DNA of 64,000 bases, taken from assembly GCF_030068605.1 (NCBI RefSeq), contig NZ_JASJOU010000024.1, positions 39,899 to 103,898 on the forward strand. The letters are read 5' to 3'. Origin of the DNA: Xanthocytophaga agilis. Its GTDB lineage: Bacteria > Bacteroidota > Bacteroidia > Cytophagales > 172606-1. The notes under the pieces are model-generated. The model saw only the letters and a list, made by a program, of their open reading frames with translations, was not told where the DNA came from and made no database searches. This document shows, one piece after another, positions 51,168 through 61,392 of the stretch (positions within the stretch are counted from its first letter, which is position 1; each line of letters begins with the position of its first letter). The translations under genes and the position numbers were made by a program.

Positions 51168-51968
51168 ATGAATATTTTGCACGCTATTATCTTAGCTATA
51201 GTTGAAGGCTTAACCGAGTTTCTGCCTGTATCATCTACAGGGCACATGATCATAACAGCAGCCTTACTAGGTATTCCTCCAGGAGATTTTACAAAAGTTT
51301 TTATTGTAGCTATTCAGTTTGGTGCAATTTTGTCTGTCGTGGTACTATACTTTAAGCGATTCTTTAAGGGTCTTGACTTTTACTTTAAGCTTTTTGCTGC
51401 ATTCCTACCTACTGCTATTCTTGGATTTTTATTGAAGTCTACTGTAGATAAGTGGTTGGAAAGTGTGACTATAGTAGCGGTTACGTTGTTAGTGGGAGGA
51501 ATTATTCTCCTGTTTGTTGATAAATGGTTTGCAAAGAATGAACAACATTCTCCTGATGAAGATACGATCAGTTATCCTACTGCCTTATTGATAGGTCTGT
51601 TTCAATCTCTGGCAATGGTTCCTGGAGTTAGCCGTTCGGCTGCTACTATCATTGGAGGGCTTACGCAAAAACTAACCCGGCAAACGGCTGCTGAGTTTTC
51701 GTTCTTCCTGGCTGTACCTACTATGTTTGCTGCTACTGCAAAAAGTCTGTGGGATGATCGCGAACTTTTTATGGCACAAAGTGATAACTGGGGAATTTTA
51801 GTAATTGGTAATATAGTTGCTTTTATAGTTGCTATGGCTGCTATTCGGTTTTTTATTGGCTTCCTGACCAAGTATGGTTTTAAGGCATTTGGATACTATA
51901 GAATTATCGTAGGCGCTATTCTATTGATTCTTATTATTATGGGAATCGATCTTAAAATAGTTGATTAA
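51168..51968 (+). CDS. uppP: Undecaprenyl-diphosphatase
   Basis: This 266-residue, multi-pass membrane enzyme hydrolyses undecaprenyl pyrophosphate to recycle the lipid carrier for peptidoglycan. It has the two BacA/UppP signatures, [17 protein letters not shown] near the N-terminus and [16 protein letters not shown] in the middle. The frame is open to 51114, but the family starts [14 protein letters not shown], giving the ATG at 51168. It follows DUF3098 with a 160-bp gap. It is convergent with the patatin-like gene at 51994, with only 25 bp between stops. Confidence 0.95.
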   Translation: MNILHAIILAIVEGLTEFLPVSSTGHMIITAALLGIPPGDFTKVFIVAIQFGAILSVVVLYFKRFFKGLDFYFKLFAAFLPTAILGFLLKSTVDKWLESVTIVAVTLLVGGIILLFVDKWFAKNEQHSPDEDTISYPTALLIGLFQSLAMVPGVSRSAATIIGGLTQKLTRQTAAEFSFFLAVPTMFAATAKSLWDDRELFMAQSDNWGILVIGNIVAFIVAMAAIRFFIGFLTKYGFKAFGYYRIIVGAILLILIIMGIDLKIVD

Positions 51969-51993
51969 ATAAGAAGAGTTATACATTTACTTT

Positions 51994-54339
51994 CTATTTA
52001 AGAATTTGCTTCAGGCGTTCCAGGGCTGCCTGATTGCGGGGATCATAAATAGCATTTTTGAGATTTTGCTTCTCCCGGGCAGTCAGGCGCCAGCTTAAAG
52101 ATACCCGTTCATAATTCTGACGTCGAACACTGTCTTTGGTCGTAATTGCTGTTGTATCCGCATTTTGGTAAGTCGCATAGCTGACCTCAATCTGATGTAC
52201 GGGAATTTTGGGAAACATCTCCCGTGTATATTCAATTACATTGTCATTGTTGATATCCTGAAGATGTGACCAGTTGCGATAAAGGCTACTGATAGGTGTA
52301 AACATCCTGTTAAATAGTGAGCGATCCTCGTTTTTTTCAATTGCATGTTCTTTGGGTGTATCGCGAACTGAAAGAAAAACAACTCCGGATGTATTCCTGG
52401 CAATCCATTCTCTGAATACATATACAAAGCGTATAGCATCTGATATGCCAAAATTATCAGATAATCCAGCATCCATTATTTCCATAGCAGGTTCGCTGGG
52501 AAGCACTACATTGGGTGTAATGTAAGGGAAGGTAGCACTCATTCGTAATGCGCTTAGGAAACGAAGATTATGTGCCTCCTGTTTTTCAAAAAATCGTAAA
52601 AATTCAACTCCCTTTAATTTAGGAATCAGATAACGAGGCGACACATGATCTGCCTCCGTCATGTAAGAGACATGTTGAGGTGATATATAGAGTTTTCTGC
52701 CATCGTTAATAATAGTTGGGGAAAAAAGCAACATGGGTACCTTAGCTAGTCGTTCAGGTTCCTGATAATCCATGACTGTTTTATCCATAACATTTTCAGT
52801 ATTCTTATTGAGTTGTTGCTCAAAGGCATAACCCCGATCTTTGTAATACCAGTGATTCTTATAGTGAAACTGTTGAAATTTGAAAAACATATCACTTACT
52901 ACCAGAGAAAATGTAATAGCATTGAGGTTATCTTTTGCTATATTGTCCAGGTATTTATGATTGTACAAATCCAATGTAGTATCAGTCTGGCTACGCAGAT
53001 ATAATTCCCGAAAATAGCTGGCTCCCACTAAACCACCTGAAGCTCCTGTAATCAGAAATGTATGAGGGATAAGTGTACCATTGAGTGAACTGTCTGCTGC
53101 CTGAAGAACCCGCATTGTCCATAAAGCGGCTCTTTCGCCACCACCACTTACACAAAGAAACAAAAGCTTAGGCTTTTTTCTGGGAAGCAGAGGCTTTCCT
53201 GTTGCTTCCTCTTGTAATGATTTTCTGTTTCGCAGATCTGTGATCTTCGCTTTCCAGCGTTCCAGGATGGCAAGTGTTGAGTCTTTATCTACCTGATAGT
53301 GTTCTGCATTGCTAAGGCTATCTAGTTGAGTAATCGAGTAATCTGCCTTTTCTATTTTATAATTGAGGCCAAACGCTTCATAATCGGTCTGAATGATTCG
53401 AGCTTTAACCAATTCATTATAACCAAACAGAACTAAGATAAATACAGGAATAGACCACTTTCCCAGCCAGAAGGATATAGCTCCCACAAATAATGTAGCT
53501 AGTGTAAAAAGTAAAAGCATACTGGCACCTGCAGGTATCTGAAAGCCGGGAAGGTCACGAAATATACCTAAACCAAGAACTATGAGAAAAACAAAGACCT
53601 GAATAATAAATGCATTCAGGTGATTCTGACGAAGTACCTTTAAGGCTGCTGAGACATCTATCAACTGACTTTCTGCTGGACGGATACGTAAACGGGCATC
53701 CAGAAAAGATTCAATGTGCATGCCATATCTGCGCACAGTATCTACTTTTTTGCGCATAACATTCACACGTGTTACTTTATGTTTCGGCTGAAGCGGAGAG
53801 GCTGCACTGGCCGCCAGAACTTTGAAAATATCTTTGTTTGTACTGGTAAAATATAAAAACAGTAGTTCCACCGTAATTATACTACCCAAAAGTAGCCCTA
53901 ATGATTCCCAGATAAGATCCTCTACAGGTACGTTTTCTTTATATTGAAAAATAACAAACTGAACCAGATAAGTTACCAGAAAAATGAGAGGGATAGTGCT
54001 GTTATTTATGCTGAATTTACGAAACGGATCTTTTTCATTGCCAAGGAAGCCACAACGATGGGCATCCAGTATATAACATGTGATATGGAAAGCCATAGTG
54101 AATCCACCAAGGGTAATTCCAATGATAAGTAGACTGGCAAAGTTAACCTGATGATTATATTCCGGATCAAGGAAGAGATACGGCAAACCAAATAATGTTC
54201 CTACTCCCTGAAGTACAAATCCAAACAAAATAGCCCAGAATAAAAGTAGCCACTGGTTCTTTTTAAGATGTAAAACCAATAGCTGGACAGGAAAGAAATA
54301 CCAGATGTCAGATATAATTTTTCGAACACGACTTAACAT
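51994..54339 (-). CDS. Membrane-anchored patatin-like phospholipase
   Basis: The 781-residue protein has an N-terminal half (about 1-310) with about eight hydrophobic segments, such as LLLFWAILFGFVLQGVGTLF, PLIFLVTYLVQFVIFQY and AFIIQVFVFLIVLGLGIF. The C-terminal half has patatin motifs: the oxyanion loop KLLFLCVSGGGERAALW, the nucleophile elbow in LITGASGGLVGASY (GxSxG) and the catalytic Asp in IMDAGLSDNFG (DGG/A-type). These indicate a lipid acyl hydrolase with Ser-Asp dyad. Fusion to a polytopic membrane domain is uncommon. It is single and divergent from lepA, with 350 bp between the starts. Confidence 0.85.
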   Translation of the reverse strand: MLSRVRKIISDIWYFFPVQLLVLHLKKNQWLLLFWAILFGFVLQGVGTLFGLPYLFLDPEYNHQVNFASLLIIGITLGGFTMAFHITCYILDAHRCGFLGNEKDPFRKFSINNSTIPLIFLVTYLVQFVIFQYKENVPVEDLIWESLGLLLGSIITVELLFLYFTSTNKDIFKVLAASAASPLQPKHKVTRVNVMRKKVDTVRRYGMHIESFLDARLRIRPAESQLIDVSAALKVLRQNHLNAFIIQVFVFLIVLGLGIFRDLPGFQIPAGASMLLLFTLATLFVGAISFWLGKWSIPVFILVLFGYNELVKARIIQTDYEAFGLNYKIEKADYSITQLDSLSNAEHYQVDKDSTLAILERWKAKITDLRNRKSLQEEATGKPLLPRKKPKLLFLCVSGGGERAALWTMRVLQAADSSLNGTLIPHTFLITGASGGLVGASYFRELYLRSQTDTTLDLYNHKYLDNIAKDNLNAITFSLVVSDMFFKFQQFHYKNHWYYKDRGYAFEQQLNKNTENVMDKTVMDYQEPERLAKVPMLLFSPTIINDGRKLYISPQHVSYMTEADHVSPRYLIPKLKGVEFLRFFEKQEAHNLRFLSALRMSATFPYITPNVVLPSEPAMEIMDAGLSDNFGISDAIRFVYVFREWIARNTSGVVFLSVRDTPKEHAIEKNEDRSLFNRMFTPISSLYRNWSHLQDINNDNVIEYTREMFPKIPVHQIEVSYATYQNADTTAITTKDSVRRQNYERVSLSWRLTAREKQNLKNAIYDPRNQAALERLKQILK

Positions 54340-54689
54340 ACTACTGATTGAGAAATAAAAGGATACATATTTAACGCATTTGCACTAAACTGTATATACA
54401 TCGGCTTTTCCTGGTTTTATCAAGGAAGGTACATGAAAATCTTAATTTTTGTATTAGTTTCTTGCGAATTCTTCCAGATTTTAGCATTGAAACTAACAGA
54501 ATTGTTGCAATGTCTCAATGGTAGAGAATATAATTTATTACATAGGAACGTTTTCTTTTTGGAAAGATACGATTGGGAATGTGTCTGAGTCGAAAATTTA
54601 TTGCTAATTTTGTGAAGTTAAATTTACTTGTTGGGTAATCTGAAAATAATCCCGACCCTGGAAAACAGAACTTAAGAAATAAGAACTCA
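54340..54689. promoter_or_regulatory. Divergent promoter region of patatin-like gene and lepA
   Basis: TAATTTTG at 54605-54612 fits TAnnTTTG and lies 77 nt before the lepA ATG. No clear -33 element is found. No gene is present. The remainder is AT-rich. Confidence 0.4.
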
Positions 54690-56480
54690 ATGGAGAACAT
54701 CCGTAATTTTTGCATTATTGCTCATATTGATCATGGTAAAAGCACCTTAGCAGATCGACTGCTGGAATTTACCCAGACAGTTTCTAAAAGGGAGATGCAG
54801 GCTCAGCTGTTGGATGATATGGATCTGGAACGAGAGAGAGGTATTACCATTAAGAGCCATGCTATTCAGATGAATTATGTATATCAGGGAAAACCGTATG
54901 TTTTTAACCTGATCGATACACCTGGACACGTAGACTTCTCCTATGAGGTATCCCGTTCCATTGCTGCCTGTGAAGGGGCTTTGTTGCTGGTAGATGCATC
55001 ACAGGGTATTGAGGCGCAGACAATCTCCAACTTCTTTCTGGCATGGGGAAACAACCTGACTATTATTCCGGTATTGAATAAAGTAGATTTGCCTGGTGCA
55101 ATGGTTGAGGAGGTAAAAGATGAGGTGGTGGATTTGGTAGGATGCGACCGGGATGATATTATTCATGCCAGTGGGAAAGAAGGAATTGGTATTGAAGATA
55201 TTCTCAATGCTGTAGTAGAACGTATTCCTGCTCCAAAAGGAGATCCGAATGGTCCTCTGCAAGCCTTGATCTTTGACTCTGTATTTAACTCCTTCCGTGG
55301 AATCGAGGTTATTTTCCGGATTAAAAATGGTACACTACGCAAAGGAGATAAAGTGAAGTTTATGGCGACAGGTAAAGAATACAATGCTGATGAAATTGGT
55401 ATTCTGCGTCTGGATAAAGAGCCACGTGATGTTGTACATACAGGAGATGTAGGTTATCTGATTTCTGGTATCAAGCAGGCTAAAGAAGTAAAAGTAGGGG
55501 ATACCATTACACATGTGGAACGTCCCGCAGCAGAAGCGATCAAAGGATTTGAAGATGTGAAGCCCATGGTATTTGCAGGTATCTATCCAGTAGAAACTTC
55601 TGAGTACGAAGATTTGCGTGATGCCATGGAAAAGCTTCAGTTGAATGATGCTTCACTGGTTTGGGAGCCTGAAACCTCTGCTGCGTTAGGATTTGGTTTC
55701 CGTTGCGGATTTTTGGGAATGCTCCATATGGAGATTGTACAGGAACGTTTGGAACGGGAGTTTGACATGACTGTAATCACAACGGTGCCTTCTGTACAGT
55801 TTACCTGTTACATGACCAAAGGAGATCCGATTACAATTCATGCTCCTGCTGATATGCCAGACCCCAACAATATTGATCATATCGAAGAGCCTTTCATCAA
55901 AGCACAAATTATTACCAAAACTGAATATGTAGGTCCGGTAATTGCTCTTTGTATGGACAAAAGAGGGATTATCAAAAATCAAAACTATATTACAGCTGAA
56001 CGAGTGGAGATGACATTTGAAATTCCACTATCAGAGGTAGTATTTGACTTTTTTGATCGTCTGAAGACAATTTCCCGTGGATATGCTTCTCTGGATTACG
56101 AACTAATCGGATACAGAGAATCTACTATGGTGAAACTGGATATCATGCTGAATGGTGATAAAGTAGATGCTTTGTCTGCTATCGTACATAGAGACAAAGC
56201 CTATGAGTGGGGGAAACGCCTGTGTGAAAAACTTCGGGAGCTATTACCTCGTCAAATGTTTGAAATTGCGATTCAGGCTGCTATCGGACAAAAGATCATT
56301 GCTCGTGAAACGATTAAAGCTCTTCGTAAAAACGTATTGGCTAAGTGTTATGGTGGTGATATCAGCCGGAAACGGAAACTATTGGAAAAGCAGAAAAAAG
56401 GTAAAAAGCGGATGCGCCAGGTTGGTAACGTAGAGATTCCTCAAGAAGCGTTTATGGCAGTACTTAAACTGGAATCATAA
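54690..56480 (+). CDS. lepA: Elongation factor 4 (LepA), ribosome back-translocase GTPase
   Basis: The 596-residue protein is of normal length. It has the GTPase motifs G1 [15 protein letters not shown]2 (RGITIKSH), G3 [16 protein letters not shown]4 NKVDLPGA and G5 (SGKEGIGI). Domain II has [20 protein letters not shown]. The LepA-specific C-terminal domain has [40 protein letters not shown] and [16 protein letters not shown]. It acts on stalled or mistranslocated ribosomes. Single gene with a terminator at 56506. Confidence 0.97.
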   Translation: MENIRNFCIIAHIDHGKSTLADRLLEFTQTVSKREMQAQLLDDMDLERERGITIKSHAIQMNYVYQGKPYVFNLIDTPGHVDFSYEVSRSIAACEGALLLVDASQGIEAQTISNFFLAWGNNLTIIPVLNKVDLPGAMVEEVKDEVVDLVGCDRDDIIHASGKEGIGIEDILNAVVERIPAPKGDPNGPLQALIFDSVFNSFRGIEVIFRIKNGTLRKGDKVKFMATGKEYNADEIGILRLDKEPRDVVHTGDVGYLISGIKQAKEVKVGDTITHVERPAAEAIKGFEDVKPMVFAGIYPVETSEYEDLRDAMEKLQLNDASLVWEPETSAALGFGFRCGFLGMLHMEIVQERLEREFDMTVITTVPSVQFTCYMTKGDPITIHAPADMPDPNNIDHIEEPFIKAQIITKTEYVGPVIALCMDKRGIIKNQNYITAERVEMTFEIPLSEVVFDFFDRLKTISRGYASLDYELIGYRESTMVKLDIMLNGDKVDALSAIVHRDKAYEWGKRLCEKLRELLPRQMFEIAIQAAIGQKIIARETIKALRKNVLAKCYGGDISRKRKLLEKQKKGKKRMRQVGNVEIPQEAFMAVLKLES

Positions 56481-56505
56481 TTGATTGATATATGTACTAT
56501 TTGAT

Positions 56506-56532
56506 AGACCCAGCTGGATAAAGGCTGGGTTT
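56506..56532 (+). terminator. Intrinsic terminator of lepA
   Basis: Stem AGACCCAGC with GCTGGGTTT, loop of 9 nt, followed by ATTTTTTT. The stem sequence is of the same type as the terminator at 2068. Confidence 0.85.
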
Positions 56533-56660
56533 ATTTTTTTATCAGGTCATAAATAAAAAGAATTATAGTAATTAGCAGAGGTTACAATATGGATGTTTGT
56601 TCATTAACAGAAAAAAAGTAATTTGTTCACCTTTTGATCACTGGCAACCTGGTTTTATAT

Positions 56661-58130
56661 ATGTCATCTCAGGAACAACTTCAAACACTGATACGTGCAC
56701 TAATTACAAACGGCACACTTAGCGAGGTACAGAAAAGTATTATCTACTCTCATGCAGAATTACAAGGTGTACCACCTGAAGAGACAGAACGCATGATTCA
56801 GGAGGCGCTACAACAGGCTTCACAGACAAATACTCCATCTGCAACTGATCAATCCGGATTCATTACTAACAATCCCACTAATTCTGATACAACAGGTTCT
56901 TCATTTGTAGATTCGAACTCCTCTGCATCTCAGCAAAATGTGTCTCAAAGCAATGCTTCACAGGCTAATTACTCTGGTATACAGTTTGGAGCGGGGACTG
57001 GGTTTACAGATGCCACTTTATTAAGTGAGCAAGGAGGAATGAGTATAACACAAAAAGCTCGTCTGGATGGTCGCTGGGTGGTTGTTAAGCGGGTTGCTTC
57101 TACATACAAATACAATCAGACCTATGCAGATCTCTTATTTAAAGAATATTTCAACGGACGGGATCTGGAACATCCACATATAGTCAATATTTATGGAAGA
57201 GGAGAGGATACAGAAGGGCCATTCTTTTATATGGAATACATTGATGGACAATCTCTGAGAAAGCGTATTCCAGAGGGAGGAATAAAAGATCAGCGATTGA
57301 TCCGAAAGATTGCTGTTGAAATACTGGATGCCTTAAGTTATGCACATAAGAAACAGGTTTATCACAGAGACCTGAAGCCTGAGAATATTCTGATTACCAA
57401 TAAAGGAGATAATGTAAAGATTATTGATTTTGGCCTGGCTGCTGCTGACAAGTTTGATGATTTGTCAGGTGCCACCTTTGTGGGTACACAAAAATATGCA
57501 GCACCTGAACAATCTTCTGCCTTGAATCAGGTAGATGGACGTACAGACTTATATGCTTTTGGCCTTATTTTACTGGAAATGTTTACAGGTAGTCCGGAAC
57601 CCAAAAATCTGAAGCAATTACCTGTTGGTTACTGGCGTAGTATTATTGATAAATGTTTGCAGTCCAATCCTTCTGACCGATATCAGAATGCCGGTGAAAT
57701 TCTGGAATATATAAACAGTTACAGTAGTTCTGTTAGTCAGCCAGTCTCCAGCCCACCAGTGGTAAATCAGTCGGTTACTCCACCTCCGGTTCCTGTAATA
57801 GAAAATAGACCTGTACATACCCAGCCTAAAACACCTGTTAACAGGTCCCAAGCCAATCAACCTGTGATTCAGGGATTACAGAAGTTGCCTAATGATGTGT
57901 TGATACTGGTATTAGGTATTCTTTCTATTATAACCTGTGGTTGTGGTTTCTTTGTTGGCATTATTGCGTTGATTTTGGCAAGCCAGAGCCATGCTGCTTA
58001 TATGCAAAATCCGGCAGCCTATGATCCTGGATCACGCCAACTGGTCAATACAGGAAAAATATGTGCTATTGTGGGTACGATCCTGGGATCTTTAATTGCC
58101 TTAAACTGGTTTGCCGAATGGTTGTTCTAA
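56661..58130 (+). CDS. Ser/Thr protein kinase with C-terminal membrane domain
   Basis: The 489-residue protein has an N-terminal short helical domain (LQTLIRALITNGTLSEVQKS) and a Ser/Asn/Thr-rich linker. The Hanks-type kinase domain (about 120-365) has the VAIK-type Lys in WVVVKR, the catalytic loop VYHRDLKPENILI, DFG as IIDFGLA, and the APE motif as AAPEQ. The glycine loop is weak (SEQGGMS), unlike GxGxxG. The C-terminus has two membrane helices and the Cys cluster TCGCGFFVGIIALILASQ, a DUF4190/CCC-motif domain. The frame is open to a TTG at 56634, but MSSQEQLQTLIRAL at 56661 is the better start. Substrate unknown. Confidence 0.9.
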   Translation: MSSQEQLQTLIRALITNGTLSEVQKSIIYSHAELQGVPPEETERMIQEALQQASQTNTPSATDQSGFITNNPTNSDTTGSSFVDSNSSASQQNVSQSNASQANYSGIQFGAGTGFTDATLLSEQGGMSITQKARLDGRWVVVKRVASTYKYNQTYADLLFKEYFNGRDLEHPHIVNIYGRGEDTEGPFFYMEYIDGQSLRKRIPEGGIKDQRLIRKIAVEILDALSYAHKKQVYHRDLKPENILITNKGDNVKIIDFGLAAADKFDDLSGATFVGTQKYAAPEQSSALNQVDGRTDLYAFGLILLEMFTGSPEPKNLKQLPVGYWRSIIDKCLQSNPSDRYQNAGEILEYINSYSSSVSQPVSSPPVVNQSVTPPPVPVIENRPVHTQPKTPVNRSQANQPVIQGLQKLPNDVLILVLGILSIITCGCGFFVGIIALILASQSHAAYMQNPAAYDPGSRQLVNTGKICAIVGTILGSLIALNWFAEWLF

Positions 58131-58138
58131 CAGAAGAG

Positions 58139-58177
58139 AAGTGTCCTCTATCAAATTTATTCAGACAGAGGATACTT
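58139..58177. terminator. Possible hairpin between convergent genes
   Basis: AAGTGTCCTCT (58139-58149) and AGAGGATACTT (58167-58177) pair with one G-T wobble. It has no U-tract, so the call is weak, but it lies between the convergent kinase (ends 58130) and GH92 gene (ends 58191). Confidence 0.4.
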
Positions 58178-58190
58178 GCAATAGTATTTC

Positions 58191-60434
58191 TTAATGCTTT
58201 TGTTCGGTTAGAATAAATGACATATTACCACCTTGCATCAGATCATTGTGTTTTAGAATATAACTATTAAATAGTTTACCATTAAGTGATATTTCCTGAA
58301 CATAAATAGCCTTTTCATTTGTTCTCTTTGCACTTATAGAAAATGTTTTCTGATTAGGAAGATGCAGCGTTACTTTACTGAATAGTGGTGATGTAATCGC
58401 ATATTCGTCGGAGGCTGGATTAATAGGGTATAATCCCATTGACGCCAGTACATACCAGGCACTTACTTGTCCGGAATCATCATTGCCACTCAAGCCACCC
58501 GGACCATTCGCATATTCCTCTTTCAAAATATGATTAACCCAGTATTGAGTCTTATAGGGAGCATCTGTATAAATATATAAGAAAGGGATTTGCTGACCCG
58601 GTTCATTTCCGTGCCAATACTCATTCTTCTGGAAAAGATCATCAAGAGCTGCTTCAAATTTAGTAGTCCCTCCTATAAGCTTAATCAGGCCATTGATATC
58701 ATGAGGTACATAGAAGCTATATTGACGAGGTGTACCTTCTGTAATAAATAGTAATTTCTTATCGGGATTATAGTTTTTCATCCAACTTCCATCTGCATAT
58801 CTGCCATTAACAAGTTGTAACGAAGGATCAAATACATTTCTGTAATTGGCAGACCTTCGTATCAAATCGCGGTAATCACTATTTTTTTGTAAGCCTTTGG
58901 CCAGTTGTGCCACACAATAGTCATCAAAGGCATATTCCAGTGTTCGGGAAACTTGTTCATTTTTATGAAAGGCATAGGGTATAGTATCTTCCATTGGATA
59001 GTAACCATGGTTGAGGTATGAACCTAGAGAACGTCTGCCTCGTCCATCTTTCAGCGCCACCTGATCCGGAATCTCATACGCATTTTTACGCATTGCTTTG
59101 TAGGCCTCCTCAACATTGTAACCTCTGATGCCTTTTATATAGGCAGAAGCAATAAATGCAGAAGCGTGATCACCAACCATCGCAGAAGTATAACTATTCC
59201 AGCAGGGGAAGTTTGGTAGCCAGTTGCCTTGCTGACTTTTCAGGATAAGAGAATTTACCAGATCATTTACCAGGTCAGTATCAATAATTTCCAAAAGAGG
59301 GAGCTGAGCTCTGTAAATATCCCACATTGAAAAATCATCGTAATAATTGCCTTTGGCAAGTTGTTTTATCTGATAATTTCCTGCAAACTGAGGATATTTA
59401 CCGTCTGCATCACTAAACAGGCGGGGATGCTGAAATGCATGATAGAGTGCTGTATAGAATATTCTTTTATCATTTTCATTGCGGGTTTCTACAACAATTT
59501 TACCTAAGGCTTGTTCCCATGCTACTTCTGCTTTCTTACGAATTGCTTCAAAGTTCCAGTCTGTGATTTCCTCTTGCAGATTAGCTCTGGCACCTTCGAT
59601 ACTGGTAAAAGAGGTCCCTACCTTAAGCCGGATGACCATCCCTTTCGTTACTTTAAAACCAATGTATGCACCGATATCTGGTCTATGAGAAAGGCTATCA
59701 GAAGAAAATAGTTGTGTATTACTGTAAGTTCCCTTGGTGGAAAATGCCTGTTCAACTTTGACTGCAAAGTATCCACTGAACCCTGCGGGTTCTCCCCAGC
59801 CCTGATAAATCCGATGAGCAGGGTTGTAGCCTGTCACTTCCTGCTGAGATGCATTGACATGGATAAATCCTTTGTTGTAGTCGCTATTAGGTGTTATGAG
59901 TATATACAGGCTATCGTCCTTCTGTGCTGTAAACTGTATTATGGCACTTCGTTTGGTTGGAGTGACTTCTGTCCTGATCTGATAGTCTGGCAATTCTACA
60001 CTATAATAAGCAGGAGTAGTAATTTCTTGTTGATGAGAAAATGATGTTTCATAACGGGTCGTTTTTAAATGGCCTGTAATGGGCATGATAGTAAATGTTC
60101 CATAATCCTGAACGCAACTTCCGCTGAGCCAGTGAGTACCTCTGATGCCACTAAACATAGTGTCTTTATAATAATAGGGGGGAAGACATTTTTTTTCTGT
60201 GTATTGTGTCTGCGGGGTCCATTGAGTCATTGCAAAGGGAAGCGTAACGGCAGGTATAGTGTTGGCTAGTGGTTCTGTGCCTTCTGCATGTTTTTGTGTT
60301 GACAGAGTGGTACTTCCTGAAGTACCTGTTAATGGATTAACATAGGGCAGGAACTTATTTTGTGCCTGAAGCGTGAGAAAAGGTAGTAGGGTAAGTAACA
60401 GAACTGCTATTTTTCTTGTAATACAATGTATCAT
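58191..60434 (-). CDS. GH92-family alpha-mannosidase, secreted
   Basis: The 747-residue protein has a signal peptide (MIHCITRKIAVLLLTLLPFL, then TLQAQ). The GH92 pattern is clear: YVNPLTGTSG, PLANTIPAVTLPFAMTQWTP, GIRGTHWLSGSCVQDYGTFT in the N-terminal domain, and the catalytic-core motifs FSMWDIYRAQLPLLEIID, SAMVGDHASAFIASAYIKG, GGLSGNDDSGQVSAWYVLAS and GLYPINPASDEYAITSPLFS. GH92 enzymes are calcium-dependent exo-alpha-mannosidases acting on N-glycans or mannans. No SusC/SusD pair is near, so it stands outside a typical polysaccharide utilisation locus. Confidence 0.95.
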   Translation of the reverse strand: MIHCITRKIAVLLLTLLPFLTLQAQNKFLPYVNPLTGTSGSTTLSTQKHAEGTEPLANTIPAVTLPFAMTQWTPQTQYTEKKCLPPYYYKDTMFSGIRGTHWLSGSCVQDYGTFTIMPITGHLKTTRYETSFSHQQEITTPAYYSVELPDYQIRTEVTPTKRSAIIQFTAQKDDSLYILITPNSDYNKGFIHVNASQQEVTGYNPAHRIYQGWGEPAGFSGYFAVKVEQAFSTKGTYSNTQLFSSDSLSHRPDIGAYIGFKVTKGMVIRLKVGTSFTSIEGARANLQEEITDWNFEAIRKKAEVAWEQALGKIVVETRNENDKRIFYTALYHAFQHPRLFSDADGKYPQFAGNYQIKQLAKGNYYDDFSMWDIYRAQLPLLEIIDTDLVNDLVNSLILKSQQGNWLPNFPCWNSYTSAMVGDHASAFIASAYIKGIRGYNVEEAYKAMRKNAYEIPDQVALKDGRGRRSLGSYLNHGYYPMEDTIPYAFHKNEQVSRTLEYAFDDYCVAQLAKGLQKNSDYRDLIRRSANYRNVFDPSLQLVNGRYADGSWMKNYNPDKKLLFITEGTPRQYSFYVPHDINGLIKLIGGTTKFEAALDDLFQKNEYWHGNEPGQQIPFLYIYTDAPYKTQYWVNHILKEEYANGPGGLSGNDDSGQVSAWYVLASMGLYPINPASDEYAITSPLFSKVTLHLPNQKTFSISAKRTNEKAIYVQEISLNGKLFNSYILKHNDLMQGGNMSFILTEQKH

Positions 60435-60603
60435 AAAATTTGGTAATCTGATAAGTTACAGGTTTAAAGTCGTAGTTAACAGGATGTTAGAGGGTATATT
60501 ATAATTCCTGTGGAAATGGAATTAATATAAATACATTTCTGAGCTATAATGTCCATTATAACTCTAATAAACGGATATTTTCGCGTTATCAAAGTTATAT
60601 TTT

Positions 60604-60611
60604 TATCTTTG
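60604..60611 (+). promoter_or_regulatory. Candidate -7 box for the CAT-like gene
   Basis: TATCTTTG is an exact TAnnTTTG box 29 nt before the ATG at 60641. No well-spaced -33 box. Confidence 0.45.
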
Positions 60612-60640
60612 CATTTTTTACTGTAATGATTTGAATAACT

Positions 60641-61270
60641 ATGCGTACCGAATTACCATTGGATCAGTGGAACCGGAAAGAGCATTTTCAGTTTTTTTCG
60701 GGGTTTGATGAACCATTTTTTGGAATTGTTGCAGAACTGGATATAACACATGCTTATCAAAAGGCAAAAGCAGCCAATGCATCTTTTTTTCTATATTATT
60801 TGTATCAGACGCTAAAGATTGTTAATGCTATAGAAGAATTTCGGTATCGGATAGCTGAAGGAAAAGTATATTGTTATGATACAATTCATGCATCACCTAC
60901 TATTAGCCGCGATGATACTACGTTTGGCTTTGGTTTTATTGAGTTCAAAGATACATTCGAATCATTTTTGCCAGGAGCTTTAACAGAGATTGAAGCTGTA
61001 AGGCAGACTTCCGGATTGTGTCTGAGTGATCAGACAGGGCGTATAGATGTAATTCATTTTTCTGCTATCCCATGGACCCGTTTTACAGGGCTTACACATG
61101 CCCGCCATTTTGCTTATAAGGACAGTGTTCCTAAAGTATCTGTAGGAAAATATTATACACAACACGGAAAGATGTTGCTACCTGTTGCTGTGAATGTACA
61201 CCATGGCTTGATGGATGGATATCACGTTGGAAAATTTCTGTCAGAACTACAAAGTTTGTTTGATCAGTAG
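60641..61270 (+). CDS. Chloramphenicol-acetyltransferase-like protein
   Basis: The 209-residue protein has the CAT fold: an N-terminal stretch with NRKEHFQFFSGFDEPFFGIV, the middle YHASPTISRDD-like segment (YDTIHASPTISRDDTTFGFG), and the C-terminal catalytic motif VHHGLMDGYHVGKFL with His188 as the expected base. The length matches true CATs (about 213-220). Homologs often lack activity on chloramphenicol and acetylate other substrates or are only similar; whether this one gives resistance cannot be told. It is single and not next to mobile elements. Confidence 0.88.
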   Translation: MRTELPLDQWNRKEHFQFFSGFDEPFFGIVAELDITHAYQKAKAANASFFLYYLYQTLKIVNAIEEFRYRIAEGKVYCYDTIHASPTISRDDTTFGFGFIEFKDTFESFLPGALTEIEAVRQTSGLCLSDQTGRIDVIHFSAIPWTRFTGLTHARHFAYKDSVPKVSVGKYYTQHGKMLLPVAVNVHHGLMDGYHVGKFLSELQSLFDQ

Positions 61271-61392
61271 GCCTGCTGAAGAAGTTTAAACATGTATTTG
61301 ATTTAGAGAGGCTTGTAGAGTAGTCTATTCGCCATATACAGGTATAAGATGTGTTTAAGTAAATAGACTTTAGTTATTTTAACCAGATTCTA

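Noticed and set aside
60641..61270. Antibiotic-resistance island at the CAT-like gene
   Set aside because: No mobile element, integrase or unusual base composition is near the CAT-like gene. It looks like an ordinary chromosomal family member.
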